This document shows, piece after piece, positions 15,101 to 22,580 of a stretch of 30,035 nt of DNA. The translations under genes were made by a program, and so were the position numbers. The notes under the pieces were generated by a model. The model made no database searches. It had not been told where the DNA came from and saw nothing but the letters and a program-made list of their open reading frames with translations. The stretch is from Flavobacteriaceae bacterium UBA3078. Lineage in GTDB: Bacteria; Bacteroidota; Bacteroidia; Flavobacteriales; Flavobacteriaceae. The first letter of the stretch is position 1, and the number at the start of each line of letters is the position of its first letter. Location of the stretch: contig DFBO01000046.1 in NCBI GenBank assembly GCA_002366675.1, positions 330 to 30,364 of the forward strand, in the 5' to 3' direction.

Positions 15101-17026
15101 TGGATCTAAAGCAAATGCATCAAATACATCAAGAATGGTGTCATTATCATCATCATCATCATTTAAATCTGAAATAAAATCTCCATCATTGTCTGTAGGT
15201 TTACTACTTTGTGAACATATATTGGTATCATTATCTATTTCATCTTGATTAATAAAGCCATCTCCATCATTATCAGCTAAAGGATTATATCCTGCATCTC
15301 CAGGTAGTAAGCAATTTATATCTGTTGGCTCAAAAATGGTAATATTATTAGAACCATAAGTCGCAGCCCATACAGTTCCAGGAAAAATATCTAAATCTCC
15401 TTGTGAAGTCACATCAAGAGGGATACTACCAAAGCCATTAAAAGTAGCTTCACTTGTTAGAACTGCATCTCCAGCAGCGTTTAAAACATATCTATTAACA
15501 TTTCCGTTAAATGAAGCAGTTAGGATATTCCCTTGCATTGCTCCATTAAAATTAGTAGCAGTATATTCTGTTATACCATTTGTAGATGAATTTACAACAG
15601 CAAGAATGTTGTTTTTTGGACTTGAAATTGGTTCATCTATTAAGTATTCTCCAAGTCTGGGTTGTTCTGGAAAATCTCCTATAACAAATGAAGCATTAAA
15701 ATATCCTGAAACACCAGGTAAAAGGTCTGCAAGATCATGCGATTCTATAAGTGACCAAGTAGAACCAGTATCTTCATAAACATTTACTTTGGCTTTGGAA
15801 GGAAAGGCTAGAATGGGGTTAGGGTGCCCTCCGTAATAAGTACCATTAATATCTGTGCTTAGACCTATATAATGTAATGAATCACCATTTAAAGCACTTC
15901 CATTTTCGTTAAATTCGTTTGTTATATAATGGTTAATTGGGTCGTAAGTTATGGTGCTTTCGTCACCTAAAAATATATCTGTTGCTTTATCATAAATTTT
16001 TGGAAGTCCACCCCAAAGGCCATTAGGTCCATTATCTGAACTATAAATTTTCCCACCTTCTGTAATTAAAATATCATAAGCATTACGATATCCAGGAGAA
16101 AATATTTGTAAAGGCCCACCAGTTTCAGGAAATGCTTGATTTAAGCTATTATTCCCACCAAAAGGATCTCCAAGGTCAATAGTTTGATTGTATAATGGGT
16201 GTCCTACTTCATAAGGAAAATCTGGATGTGTATTATCAATATCTATTCTAGAAGGGTCATTTAGTGTTGGTAAATCATAAATAAATTGTGCTCCAGAACG
16301 TAAATCAGTGTAGACTGGCATACTTTCTAGTTGAGTAAGATTAAGAATTAAAATAGCTCCAGAAAGAAAGTATTCTGGTGTACCAGCAAAGTTATTACTT
16401 GGAGCTCCTTTATTTGTTTGTCCACCTTGAGCAATCAAGAGATAAGTTGAGCCATCTCGTTCAAACATATCCATTCCATTAATTGCATGATTTTCTTCAC
16501 AACGAGGTAAACCACGTACTAAATCTATTTTGTCCCAGCTACTACCATTCCAAGTAAGTTTTGAAATCATACTTGAATTAGTATCTAAGTTTGTGTCGCT
16601 ACCAGAACCACCTCCACCAATTAGATAGTCGGATGAGGTTACATAAAGAATAGGGTTTAGAGCAGTTCCTGCTGTCTTAATTCCAGTAATTAAACGTTGT
16701 TGGCTAATATTTAACGAGCCATCATCAAAATGATTAGGAATCTCTTGTCTTATTGTTGTTATTTGTTCAGAAGCTATTACTGTAAATACACCATCTCCCA
16801 TTGGAGAATTATCTCTCTCAACAGTATAGGCCCATATAACGCCATTTTGTTGAGAGACATATAATCGATTGTCTGGACCAAACTCTAAAGAAGTAGGGTT
16901 GACTAAAGTTTCATTAATTAAACCAGAAGACCCAAAACTTATTGTTTGAGACTGTAAACTAAACGCGTAAACTGCAATCACACATGTGAAAACAATTTTT
17001 ATTTTTTTTATTAAAAATAAAGACAT
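12191..17026 (-). CDS. Large secreted multidomain protein: beta-propeller, TSP3 repeats, lectin-like, malectin, two HYR, dockerin
   Basis: The 1,611-residue protein starts with a signal peptide (1-27). Domains in order: a glucose/sorbosone-dehydrogenase-like beta-propeller (about 35-570, beginning 'LEFGPDNRLYVSQQNGVI'); calcium-binding thrombospondin type 3-like repeats (about 583-645, 'DNDGDGFINQDE', 'DNDGDFISDLNDDDDDND'); a lectin-like beta-sandwich (about 655-895); a choice-of-anchor-D-like Ig domain (about 900-1005); malectin (about 1008-1190); a putative Ig domain (about 1191-1285); two HYR domains (about 1286-1460); a carboxypeptidase-regulatory-like beta domain (about 1465-1545); and a type I dockerin (1549-1606) with two loops, 'DANNDNLVNILDFG' and 'DFDGNNQINILDFG'. 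It lacks a T9SS sorting domain of its own, and the next gene encodes a T9SS-anchored cohesin. A role in binding or processing extracellular glycans is likely; catalysis is unproven. Confidence 0.88.
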   Translation of the reverse strand: MSLFLIKKIKIVFTCVIAVYAFSLQSQTISFGSSGLINETLVNPTSLEFGPDNRLYVSQQNGVIWAYTVERDNSPMGDGVFTVIASEQITTIRQEIPNHFDDGSLNISQQRLITGIKTAGTALNPILYVTSSDYLIGGGGSGSDTNLDTNSSMISKLTWNGSSWDKIDLVRGLPRCEENHAINGMDMFERDGSTYLLIAQGGQTNKGAPSNNFAGTPEYFLSGAILILNLTQLESMPVYTDLRSGAQFIYDLPTLNDPSRIDIDNTHPDFPYEVGHPLYNQTIDLGDPFGGNNSLNQAFPETGGPLQIFSPGYRNAYDILITEGGKIYSSDNGPNGLWGGLPKIYDKATDIFLGDESTITYDPINHYITNEFNENGSALNGDSLHYIGLSTDINGTYYGGHPNPILAFPSKAKVNVYEDTGSTWSLIESHDLADLLPGVSGYFNASFVIGDFPEQPRLGEYLIDEPISSPKNNILAVVNSSTNGITEYTATNFNGAMQGNILTASFNGNVNRYVLNAAGDAVLTSEATFNGFGSIPLDVTSQGDLDIFPGTVWAATYGSNNITIFEPTDINCLLPGDAGYNPLADNDGDGFINQDEIDNDTNICSQSSKPTDNDGDFISDLNDDDDDNDTILDVFDAFALDPDNGTTTNLPIDYPFWNNDPGTGMFGLGFTGLMVDANGSTDYLTQFNTDNMSFGGAAGKATVDEVTGGDALGVLNTQDYGFQFGINVDNNSNPFTIHSKVESPYFGSGGSQHTPVDFQSYGISFGNGDQDNYLKIVIMNGIVNNDAVYGLQVLLEDGGVVTSDTKYNVPNILDSSSLDLYASIDPATNTAQPFYSIDDGQTLNLLGSPITLPLNFLDDTDNKGLAVSLISTGRTSGGTDTFTATWDFIEVTENQDGILNVQTYNLDFGLTPVLNNVRTKYITLSNEGGPTDSSIDITAANFTGVNSTLFSTDTPFPLTIGPGDSYEFPIDFDSDDIIGSKEATIELVHTGNNSPLNPISLSGELTDIYEPIVRINAGGPTIVATDGGPDWEDNSTPSGSYYSASAGSPYVIVGLSSAKDETIPDYITSSPDFMTSEYYEIIRTQMSNSNNFEHPMIYTIPVTNGDYIVNMYFSNLYNGTSDPGERVFSINIEEERLIEKLDPSAEFGHRKGGMVQNNVTVSDGNLEIEFFHIIQNPLVNAIEILGLKYPKIIVEPIADQTNCELEISDFSAIASGGNPADNLTFEITGQPTGLDIEPTNGLIFGVIDEAAITGGPNNDGIFQVTVTVSKPGSQDVSTSFQWTVLDDTEAPIITCPETISQTADTESCAAIVTIIEPTETDNCTSAITYSGVRDDALLLTDPFPVGNTIITWTATDASGNDSLTCDQTITITDDELPVITCPENITEYVPYGITESTATIANPTATDNCSGTITYTGVRDDFLLLTDPYPVGNTVITWTATDEASNNSLTCNQTVSILTEYILDLTVSLQGRSDYSGNYSVILYDINDLVTPAYSFTETSDVLGNISLSSTIIQGNYKVLVKHPLFLQRVKTVNLTADVSEAITELLAGDANNDNLVNILDFGALSGSFGLTSSDSGYNSSVDFDGNNQINILDFGLLSGNFGTAGNSQND
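12194..12382 (-). other. Dockerin type I module at the end of the large secreted protein
   Basis: Two calcium-loop/helix segments, DANNDNLVNILDFGALSG and DFDGNNQINILDFGLLSG, occupy residues 1549-1606. Each has Asp/Asn at loop positions 1, 3, 5 and an Asp at position 12, as in cellulosomal dockerins. The two segments are near-identical in their helix part (NILDFG-LSG-FG). Confidence 0.85.
12641..13156 (-). repeat. Tandem HYR-domain coding repeat (two units, period 258 bp)
   Basis: Two adjacent 86-codon units share long stretches at DNA level, for example CATGTTAAAG beginning at 12675 and again at 12933, exactly 258 bp apart. At protein level both contain 'GVRDD.LLLTDP.PVGNT.ITWTATD'. The boundaries are approximate. 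This is a recent-looking in-frame domain duplication. Confidence 0.75.
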
Positions 17027-17156
17027 AATTATTTTTTTTCGTTCTATGCTATTAATCGAAAAAAAGTGTTCATTTAATGAGGAAGTATCGAAGTGTGAAA
17101 TTAATGAATTATATATAGATTTCTGAGATTTAAAAACTCTTTTCGTTAAAATGAAA

Positions 17157-17171
17157 ATATATCGGATATAT
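17157..17171. promoter_or_regulatory. Palindrome upstream of the dockerin-cohesin operon
   Basis: ATATATC and GATATAT arms (7 bp each) flank a single G. It lies about 130 bp upstream of the start at 17026 and just before the secA terminator. It could be an operator, but an AT-rich palindrome of this size may be chance. Confidence 0.2.
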
Positions 17172-17182
17172 AGGTCTGTTTT

Positions 17183-17217
17183 AAAAAAAAATAGCCAAGA
17201 ATTGCTTGGCTATTTTT
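17183..17217 (-). terminator. Rho-independent terminator of secA
   Basis: Perfect 13-bp arms (17187-17199 AAAAATAGCCAAG and 17205-17217) enclose the 5-base loop AATTG. A run of A on the top strand at 17183-17190 gives the U tract on the minus-strand transcript. It lies 16 bp after the secA stop codon and separates secA from the dockerin-cohesin operon. Confidence 0.88.
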
Positions 17218-17232
17218 ACTTTCTATAAATAT

Positions 17233-20200
17233 TTAATCTTCAATTAAAACCCAATCACCTTTGGAAATTAAGGGTTCTGCTTGTTTGTATTTTAGTGTTT
17301 TGTTTTCACCACTCATAACGTGCTTAATAGTCACTTTATCGTTACGTCCAATTTTTGGTTTGTCTCGGACAATAGTTTCAACCACATCTTGTTGACGTTG
17401 TGTGTTACCAGCAGCTCTGTTTTGAGCAGAACGTTCATCTAGATTAGGAATCTCGTCTTTTTGAGTTTTTAGATTTTCCTTTTCTCTAGTCTGTTTAGCT
17501 TCTTGAATCGCATTTGTTTGTTCAGAAGGAAGTTCGCCTTTAAATAAGAACGAAATTACGTCTTTATTTACTTGGTCAATCATGCTTTTAAACAATTCGA
17601 AAGCTTCAAATTTATAGATTAACAACGGATCTTTTTGTTCGTGAACAGCTAATTGAACAGATTGTTTTAACTCATCCATTTTACGTAAATGCGTTTTCCA
17701 AGCATCATCTATTATGGCTAGAGCAATATTTTTTTCAAAATCTGTTATTAATTGTTTTCCTTGAGTTTCGTAAGCTTTTTCAAGATCTGTAACTACTTGT
17801 AAAGTTTTTACTCCATCTGTAAAAGGAACTACAATTCTTTTAAATTTATCACGTTGATTTTCATACACATCTTTAATAACAGGAAAAGCTAAATCTGCAT
17901 TTCTAGTCATTTTTTCTTTATAATGATTGTATGCTTCTTTATATACTCTAGATGAAATATCCAGAACTGATAATTTTCCAAATTCATCGGCTGAGATAGG
18001 AGAGCTCATTGAGAAATAACGGATTAATTCAAACTCAAAGTTTTTATAATCGTTTGCTGTTTTGTTTGTTTCAGCAATGCCTTCAGAAGTATCATAAATC
18101 ATGTTGGCTAAATCTACACGAAGACGTTCTCCAAATAAAGCATGATGACGACGTTTGTAAACAACTTCACGTTGTGAGTTCATAACATCATCATATTCTA
18201 ATAGTCTTTTACGAATTCCAAAGTTATTTTCTTCAACTTTTTTCTGAGCACGTTCTATAGATTTTGAAATCATAGAATGCTGAATCACTTCGCCTTCTTT
18301 CAAGCCCATTCTATCCATCATCTTAGCAATACGTTCGCTACCAAATAAACGCATTAAGTTATCTTCAAGAGACACATAAAATTGCGAACTACCTGGATCT
18401 CCTTGACGTCCAGCACGACCACGTAACTGTCTGTCTACACGACGAGAATCGTGACGTTCTGTACCAACAATAGCAAGTCCACCAGCTTCTTTAACAGCAT
18501 CTGTTAATTTAATATCTGTTCCACGACCAGCCATATTTGTTGCAATAGTTACTTGCCCAGTTCTACCTGCTTCGTCTACAATTTCGGCTTCTTTTTTATG
18601 TTGCTTAGCATTTAATACGTTGTGTGGTATTTTACGTATGCTTAACATTTTACCAAGTAACTCACTAATTTCAACCGAAGTTGTACCAATTAAAACAGGT
18701 CTGCCAGCTTCAGATAGTTTAGTAACATCATCAATTACAGCATTGTATTTTTCACGCTTGGTTTTATATACTAAATCGTCTCTGTCATCTCTAGCAATCG
18801 GTCTGTTAGTTGGAATTTCAACCACATCTAATTTGTAGATTTCCCAGAATTCACCAGCTTCAGTTACAGCTGTACCTGTCATACCAGACAGTTTTCTGTA
18901 CATTCTAAAGTAATTTTGAAGTGTTACAGTTGCAAATGTTTGTGTGGCATCTTCAATTTTTACATTTTCTTTAGCCTCAATTGCTTGATGTAGTCCGTCG
19001 CTATAACGACGACCATCCATAATACGACCCGTTTGCTCATCGACAATCATTACTTTGTTTTCCATAACAACGTATTGAATGTCTTTTTCAAATAAAGCGT
19101 AAGCTTTTAATAATTGATTTAAGGTGTGAATACGTTCAGATTTCACTCCAAATTCTCTAAAGAGTTCTTCTTTTAAATTTGCTTCTTCTTCTGAAGATAA
19201 ATTTTGTGCTTCAATTTTTGCAATTTCAATACCAATCTCTGGCATTACAAAGAAATCTGGATTGTCTTTACCAGACAAGAATTCAATACCTTTATCTGAA
19301 AGTTCTATTTGATTGTTTTTTTCTTCAATAACATAGTAAAGCTCGGCATCTACCTTAGGCATTTCTCTGTTATTATCTGCCATGTATTGATTTTCTGTTT
19401 TCTGAAGCAACAGTTTGATACCTTCCTCACTTAAAAATTTAATAAGTGCTTTATTTTTTGGAATCCCTCTATAAGCTCTTAGTAATTGGAAACCACCTTC
19501 TTTGGTGTCTCCTTCAGCAATAAGCTTTTTAGCCTCAGCCAAAACACCTGTTAAGTATTTTCGTTGTACCGAAACAATATCTTCAACCTTAGGTTTTAGT
19601 TCTGTAAACTCATGTCTATCTCCTTGAGGAATTGGTCCAGAAATAATTAATGGTGTACGAGCATCATCGACTAATACTGAATCGACTTCATCTACGATTG
19701 CAAAATGATGAGGACGTTGTACTAAATCGTCTGGAGAGTGTGCCATATTATCACGTAAATAATCGAAACCAAATTCGTTATTTGTACCATAAGTAATGTC
19801 AGATAAGTATGCTTTTTTACGAGCTGCAGAGTTTGGTTGATGATAATCAATACAATCCACACTCATACCATGAAATTGAAAAATAGGAGCCATCCAAGCA
19901 CTATCACGTTTTGCTAGATAATCGTTAACTGTTACTAAGTGAACACCTTTGCCTGCAAGCGCATTTAAGTACATAGGTAAAGTTGCCACTAAGGTTTTAC
20001 CTTCACCTGTTTGCATTTCAGCAATTTTTCCTTGGTGCATGGCAATACCACCAATTAACTGTACATCGTAATGCACCATATCCCAAGTAATAGGTTTTCC
20101 AGCAGCATCCCATGAGTTTGACCAAATAGCCTGGTCATTATCTAGAGTTACATACTCTTTTTCTCCAGATATTTCTCTGTCGAAAATAGATGCAGTAACT

Positions 20201-20589
20201 TTAATTTCTGTATTGTTTACAAAACGTTTAGCTGTTTCCTTTACAACGGCAAATGCTTCTGGTAAGATTTCGTTTAATACATTTTCTGTAACTTCGTAAA
20301 TAGTATCCTTAATAGTATCTATTTCAAGATAGATATCTTCACGCTTGTCAATATCTTCAGTAGTTTCTGCTTCATTAAGAAGTACTTCTATTTTATCATT
20401 GTGAGGTTTCCTTGCTTCAGCAATTTGAGCTTTAAAAGCGTCAGTTTTTGCACGTAATTCATCATGAGAAAGTGCTTCTAAAGCAGCTTCAAAAGTTTTT
20501 ACTTTATTTACTAGAGGCATGATAGCCTTAACATCTTGTTTCGACTTGTCTCCGACAAATACTTTTAGTACAGAATCTAAAAAGGTCAT
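17233..20589 (-). CDS. secA: Preprotein translocase ATPase SecA
   Basis: The 1,118-residue protein is the motor of the Sec pathway, pushing unfolded preproteins through SecYEG at the inner membrane. It shows Walker A 'MQTGEGKTL' (near residue 187), 'TNNEFGFDYLRDNM', Walker B region 'VDEVDSVLVDDARTPLIISG', and the second-motor motifs 'VTIATNMAGRGTDIKL' and 'RQLRGRAGRQGDPGSSQFY'. At 1,118 residues it is longer than the 901-residue E. coli protein, largely through an insertion within the N-terminal motor/preprotein-binding region (about residues 335-430) and a longer tail. The C-terminus ends in 'KQAEPLISKGDWVLIED' and shows no Cys/His zinc-binding motif. A hairpin terminator follows. The assignment is certain. 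Confidence 0.98.
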   Translation of the reverse strand: MTFLDSVLKVFVGDKSKQDVKAIMPLVNKVKTFEAALEALSHDELRAKTDAFKAQIAEARKPHNDKIEVLLNEAETTEDIDKREDIYLEIDTIKDTIYEVTENVLNEILPEAFAVVKETAKRFVNNTEIKVTASIFDREISGEKEYVTLDNDQAIWSNSWDAAGKPITWDMVHYDVQLIGGIAMHQGKIAEMQTGEGKTLVATLPMYLNALAGKGVHLVTVNDYLAKRDSAWMAPIFQFHGMSVDCIDYHQPNSAARKKAYLSDITYGTNNEFGFDYLRDNMAHSPDDLVQRPHHFAIVDEVDSVLVDDARTPLIISGPIPQGDRHEFTELKPKVEDIVSVQRKYLTGVLAEAKKLIAEGDTKEGGFQLLRAYRGIPKNKALIKFLSEEGIKLLLQKTENQYMADNNREMPKVDAELYYVIEEKNNQIELSDKGIEFLSGKDNPDFFVMPEIGIEIAKIEAQNLSSEEEANLKEELFREFGVKSERIHTLNQLLKAYALFEKDIQYVVMENKVMIVDEQTGRIMDGRRYSDGLHQAIEAKENVKIEDATQTFATVTLQNYFRMYRKLSGMTGTAVTEAGEFWEIYKLDVVEIPTNRPIARDDRDDLVYKTKREKYNAVIDDVTKLSEAGRPVLIGTTSVEISELLGKMLSIRKIPHNVLNAKQHKKEAEIVDEAGRTGQVTIATNMAGRGTDIKLTDAVKEAGGLAIVGTERHDSRRVDRQLRGRAGRQGDPGSSQFYVSLEDNLMRLFGSERIAKMMDRMGLKEGEVIQHSMISKSIERAQKKVEENNFGIRKRLLEYDDVMNSQREVVYKRRHHALFGERLRVDLANMIYDTSEGIAETNKTANDYKNFEFELIRYFSMSSPISADEFGKLSVLDISSRVYKEAYNHYKEKMTRNADLAFPVIKDVYENQRDKFKRIVVPFTDGVKTLQVVTDLEKAYETQGKQLITDFEKNIALAIIDDAWKTHLRKMDELKQSVQLAVHEQKDPLLIYKFEAFELFKSMIDQVNKDVISFLFKGELPSEQTNAIQEAKQTREKENLKTQKDEIPNLDERSAQNRAAGNTQRQQDVVETIVRDKPKIGRNDKVTIKHVMSGENKTLKYKQAEPLISKGDWVLIED

Positions 20590-20665
20590 GTGTTATTATT
20601 TTTAGTTGTATCAGCAATAAACTGATAGAATATATGTTGTATTTCTTTAAGAGTTATATAACCCT

Positions 20666-20673
20666 CAAAGTTA
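20666..20673 (-). promoter_or_regulatory. Possible -7 box for secA
   Basis: The top strand reads CAAAGTTA, giving TAACTTTG on the coding strand, which fits TAnnTTTG. It is 76 bp upstream of the secA start. No TTG was found at the usual -33 distance. Confidence 0.35.
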
Positions 20674-20709
20674 CGGTTTGTTATTAAGTTTCCCGAAAAA
20701 TTAGACACA

Positions 20710-20735
20710 AAAAAAGCCTCTAACGAGACTTTTTT
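20710..20735 (-). terminator. Rho-independent terminator after the DUF2795 gene
   Basis: On the minus-strand transcript, AAAAAAGUCUC pairs with GAGGCUUUUUU (one G-U wobble) around a 4-base loop, and ends in a U run. It lies 14 bp after the stop codon at 20750 and upstream of secA, so secA is probably transcribed separately. Confidence 0.75.
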
Positions 20736-20749
20736 AATAATTTTACTTA

Positions 20750-20971
20750 TTAGTATTCATCCTCATTCCAGAGGTAATCTTCGTCTGTTGGATAATCAGG
20801 CCAAATTTCTTGGATTGATTCATATTGGTCTCCTTCATCTTCAATAGATTGAAGGTTTTCAACTACTTCCAATGGAGCTCCTGTTCTAATTGAATAATCA
20901 ATTAATTCATCTTTAGTTGCTGGCCAAGGTGCATCGCTTAAATAAGATGCTAATTCTAATGTCCAATACAT
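20750..20971 (-). CDS. DUF2795 family small protein
   Basis: The 73-residue acidic, Trp- and Tyr-rich protein begins 'MYWTLELASYLSDAPWPATKDELIDYSIRTG', which matches the DUF2795 family: a short helical domain with the 'PATKDELIDYA' pattern. The C-terminal tail (about 45-73) is acidic ('YPTDEDYLWNEDEY'). It is cytosolic, with no signal or membrane segment. Function is not established for the family; the helical repeat has been suggested to bind other macromolecules. It sits between secA and the adenosyltransferase gene with its own likely promoter and terminator, so it appears to be a single-gene transcription unit. The family call is firm. Confidence 0.85.
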   Translation of the reverse strand: MYWTLELASYLSDAPWPATKDELIDYSIRTGAPLEVVENLQSIEDEGDQYESIQEIWPDYPTDEDYLWNEDEY

Positions 20972-20994
20972 TTTATAATTGTTTTTATTTTTTG

Positions 20995-21024
20995 CAAAAA
21001 TAAATTTTTAGTTTATATAAACAA
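20995..21024 (-). promoter_or_regulatory. Promoter of the DUF2795 gene
   Basis: On the coding strand, TTG (complement of 21022-21024) lies 19 bp before TATTTTTG (complement of 20995-21002), a good match to the Bacteroidota -33/-7 consensus. The expected transcript would have a leader of roughly 17 nt before the start at 20971. Confidence 0.6.
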
Positions 21025-21128
21025 GAAAAAAAGCAATTATTTACACATCAATATAAAGAACGTATTTTCTCACTGTTTTTAATTAAAACGAAACCTGTTT
21101 TTGCAGTGATTATTATTTAACAAACGCA

Positions 21129-21701
21129 TTAATGTTTTTCGGGAATCCATTTAATTTCGTTTGCCTGTAAATCTGAAGACAACTTTCGTGCCAAGACAAA
21201 TAGGTAGTCAGATAGACGGTTTAAATACATTAATGTATTTGGTTCAACAGGCTCTAAGTCGTTTAAAGCGGCAGCTAAGCGTTCGGCTCTACGGCAAACA
21301 CAACGTGCAATGTGACAGAATGACACCGTTTGATGACCTCCTGGTAATATGAAGTTTGTCATAGGAGGAAGGCTATCGTTCATGTCATCCATTTCTTTTT
21401 CAAGTCGCTCGATGTTCTCTTCTGAAATTTTAGGAATGTTTAATCGCTCTTTACCACTTTTTAAAATGGCTTTTTCTGGATCGGTTGCCAAAATAGCACC
21501 AACGGTAAATAAACGATCTTGGATATGAGATAGTAAATCTTTATAAAGTTGATTCATATCTTGATCTTTTAATAAGCCTATATGTGCATTTAATTCATCG
21601 ACAGTACCATAACTTTCAATACGAATATGATGCTTAGGAACTCGCGTGCCACCAAATAAAGCTGTGGTTCCTTTGTCTCCTGTTTTTGTGTAAATTTTCA
21701 T
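21129..21701 (-). CDS. ATP:cob(I)alamin adenosyltransferase (PduO/MMAB type)
   Basis: The 190-residue protein makes adenosylcobalamin from ATP and cob(I)alamin. The N-terminal signature 'TKTGDKGTTALFGGTRVPK' (residues 5-23) is the ATP-binding loop of the PduO family, followed by the helix with 'ESYGTVDELNAHIG' (29-42). The conserved 'FILPGG' and 'ARCVCRRAERLAA' segments, with the catalytically important Arg residues, are present near residues 117-145. Its length is normal for the family. The product is the cofactor of methylmalonyl-CoA mutase, whose chaperone MeaB is encoded at 7015..8085. It has its own promoter; 157 bp separate it from the DUF2795 gene downstream, holding that gene's promoter and nothing else I recognise. 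Confidence 0.94.
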   Translation of the reverse strand: MKIYTKTGDKGTTALFGGTRVPKHHIRIESYGTVDELNAHIGLLKDQDMNQLYKDLLSHIQDRLFTVGAILATDPEKAILKSGKERLNIPKISEENIERLEKEMDDMNDSLPPMTNFILPGGHQTVSFCHIARCVCRRAERLAAALNDLEPVEPNTLMYLNRLSDYLFVLARKLSSDLQANEIKWIPEKH

Positions 21702-21751
21702 GTAAAAATTTGATTTGTATGTTGTTAAGCTTTTTAGTACAATCTGAAACC

Positions 21752-21782
21752 CAAATTTAAGTCAAACAAAACGACTAAACAA
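21752..21782 (-). promoter_or_regulatory. Promoter of the adenosyltransferase gene
   Basis: On the coding strand a TTG (complement of 21780-21782) lies 20 bp before TAAATTTG (complement of 21752-21759), fitting TTG-N19/20-TAnnTTTG. The box is 50 bp upstream of the start at 21701. I saw no B12 riboswitch-like structure in the short leader. Confidence 0.55.
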
Positions 21783-21798
21783 CTTATACGACTAACAA

Positions 21799-22566
21799 CT
21801 AAACTCTAATTACAAAATCCTCCTTGACTTGTTCTTTTCTAAAAAAAACAAAGCCCCAAAAAAATGTATCTATAGTTACTGAAACTTTGGGATGCTTCTT
21901 GATAGCTTTCCAAGCTTGTGTCATGTCCTTAGACCAATAAATATCATCAAATATAAAAAGAGTGTCGTTGTGGGTATTAGAGAGTAGTTTTTCAAAATAC
22001 CTTAAAGTGGCTTCTTTGTTGTGATTGCCATCGAAAAAGACGAAGTCAAAACTATCTTGATCAAGAGTATCTATTTGTAAATCAAAATCTCCTACAAGTA
22101 ACTTGATGTTTTTACTATTAGCTAAATTTGATTTAGCTGTATTTGAAATATTTGTACAGCCTTCAATACTTGTTATTTGTGATTTAAGATTACCTAAATG
22201 TATTGCTTGAGTAGCAATACCTAATGATGTTCCTAATTCCAATATGTTTTGAAATTGAAAATATTTTGAAAGCCTAAATAGTAATTTTGTTCTTTTAAAA
22301 CTAGTTCCAGAATGTTTGGCAATAGAAGAAATAGTTCTTGAAGTATTATTTGTGACTTTAGAACCTGATCCTAAATCTGTAATTTCGAGTGCTCTTTTAT
22401 TTAATAATAATCTTTTTCTATACTCTTTTAAGTCTTTGTAATCAGGATAAGTTTTAGAATCATAAAAACAGTTAGTTACTAAATCATATACAAAAGGAGA
22501 GTGGACACCATGTTGGTTGGTGGACTTTATTAAGAATTGTATGTATTTTTTTTGTTGGTAAAACAT
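21799..22566 (-). CDS. Class I SAM-dependent methyltransferase (O-methyltransferase-like)
   Basis: The 255-residue protein has a Rossmann methyltransferase core: the SAM-binding motif I 'NILELGTSLGIATQ' at about 107-120, an acidic residue after the second strand ('ITSIEGC'), and motif IV-like 'FDFVFFDGNHNKEAT' near 175-190. The layout resembles the O-methyltransferase family 3/24 (catechol-OMT-like) type. The N-terminal region ('QHGVHSPFVYDLVTNCFYD') is characteristic of flavobacterial homologues, and no membrane segment is seen. It lies 87 bp after the ABC-F gene in the same direction, with an inverted repeat between them. The substrate is unknown. Confidence 0.85.
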   Translation of the reverse strand: MFYQQKKYIQFLIKSTNQHGVHSPFVYDLVTNCFYDSKTYPDYKDLKEYRKRLLLNKRALEITDLGSGSKVTNNTSRTISSIAKHSGTSFKRTKLLFRLSKYFQFQNILELGTSLGIATQAIHLGNLKSQITSIEGCTNISNTAKSNLANSKNIKLLVGDFDLQIDTLDQDSFDFVFFDGNHNKEATLRYFEKLLSNTHNDTLFIFDDIYWSKDMTQAWKAIKKHPKVSVTIDTFFWGFVFFRKEQVKEDFVIRV

Positions 22567-22580
22567 ATTTCTATGTCTGG

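Noticed and set aside
21702..21798. Possible cobalamin riboswitch before the adenosyltransferase gene
   Set aside because: The leader is under 60 nt and lacks the B12-box (GCCACTG-type) element, so it is too short for such a riboswitch.
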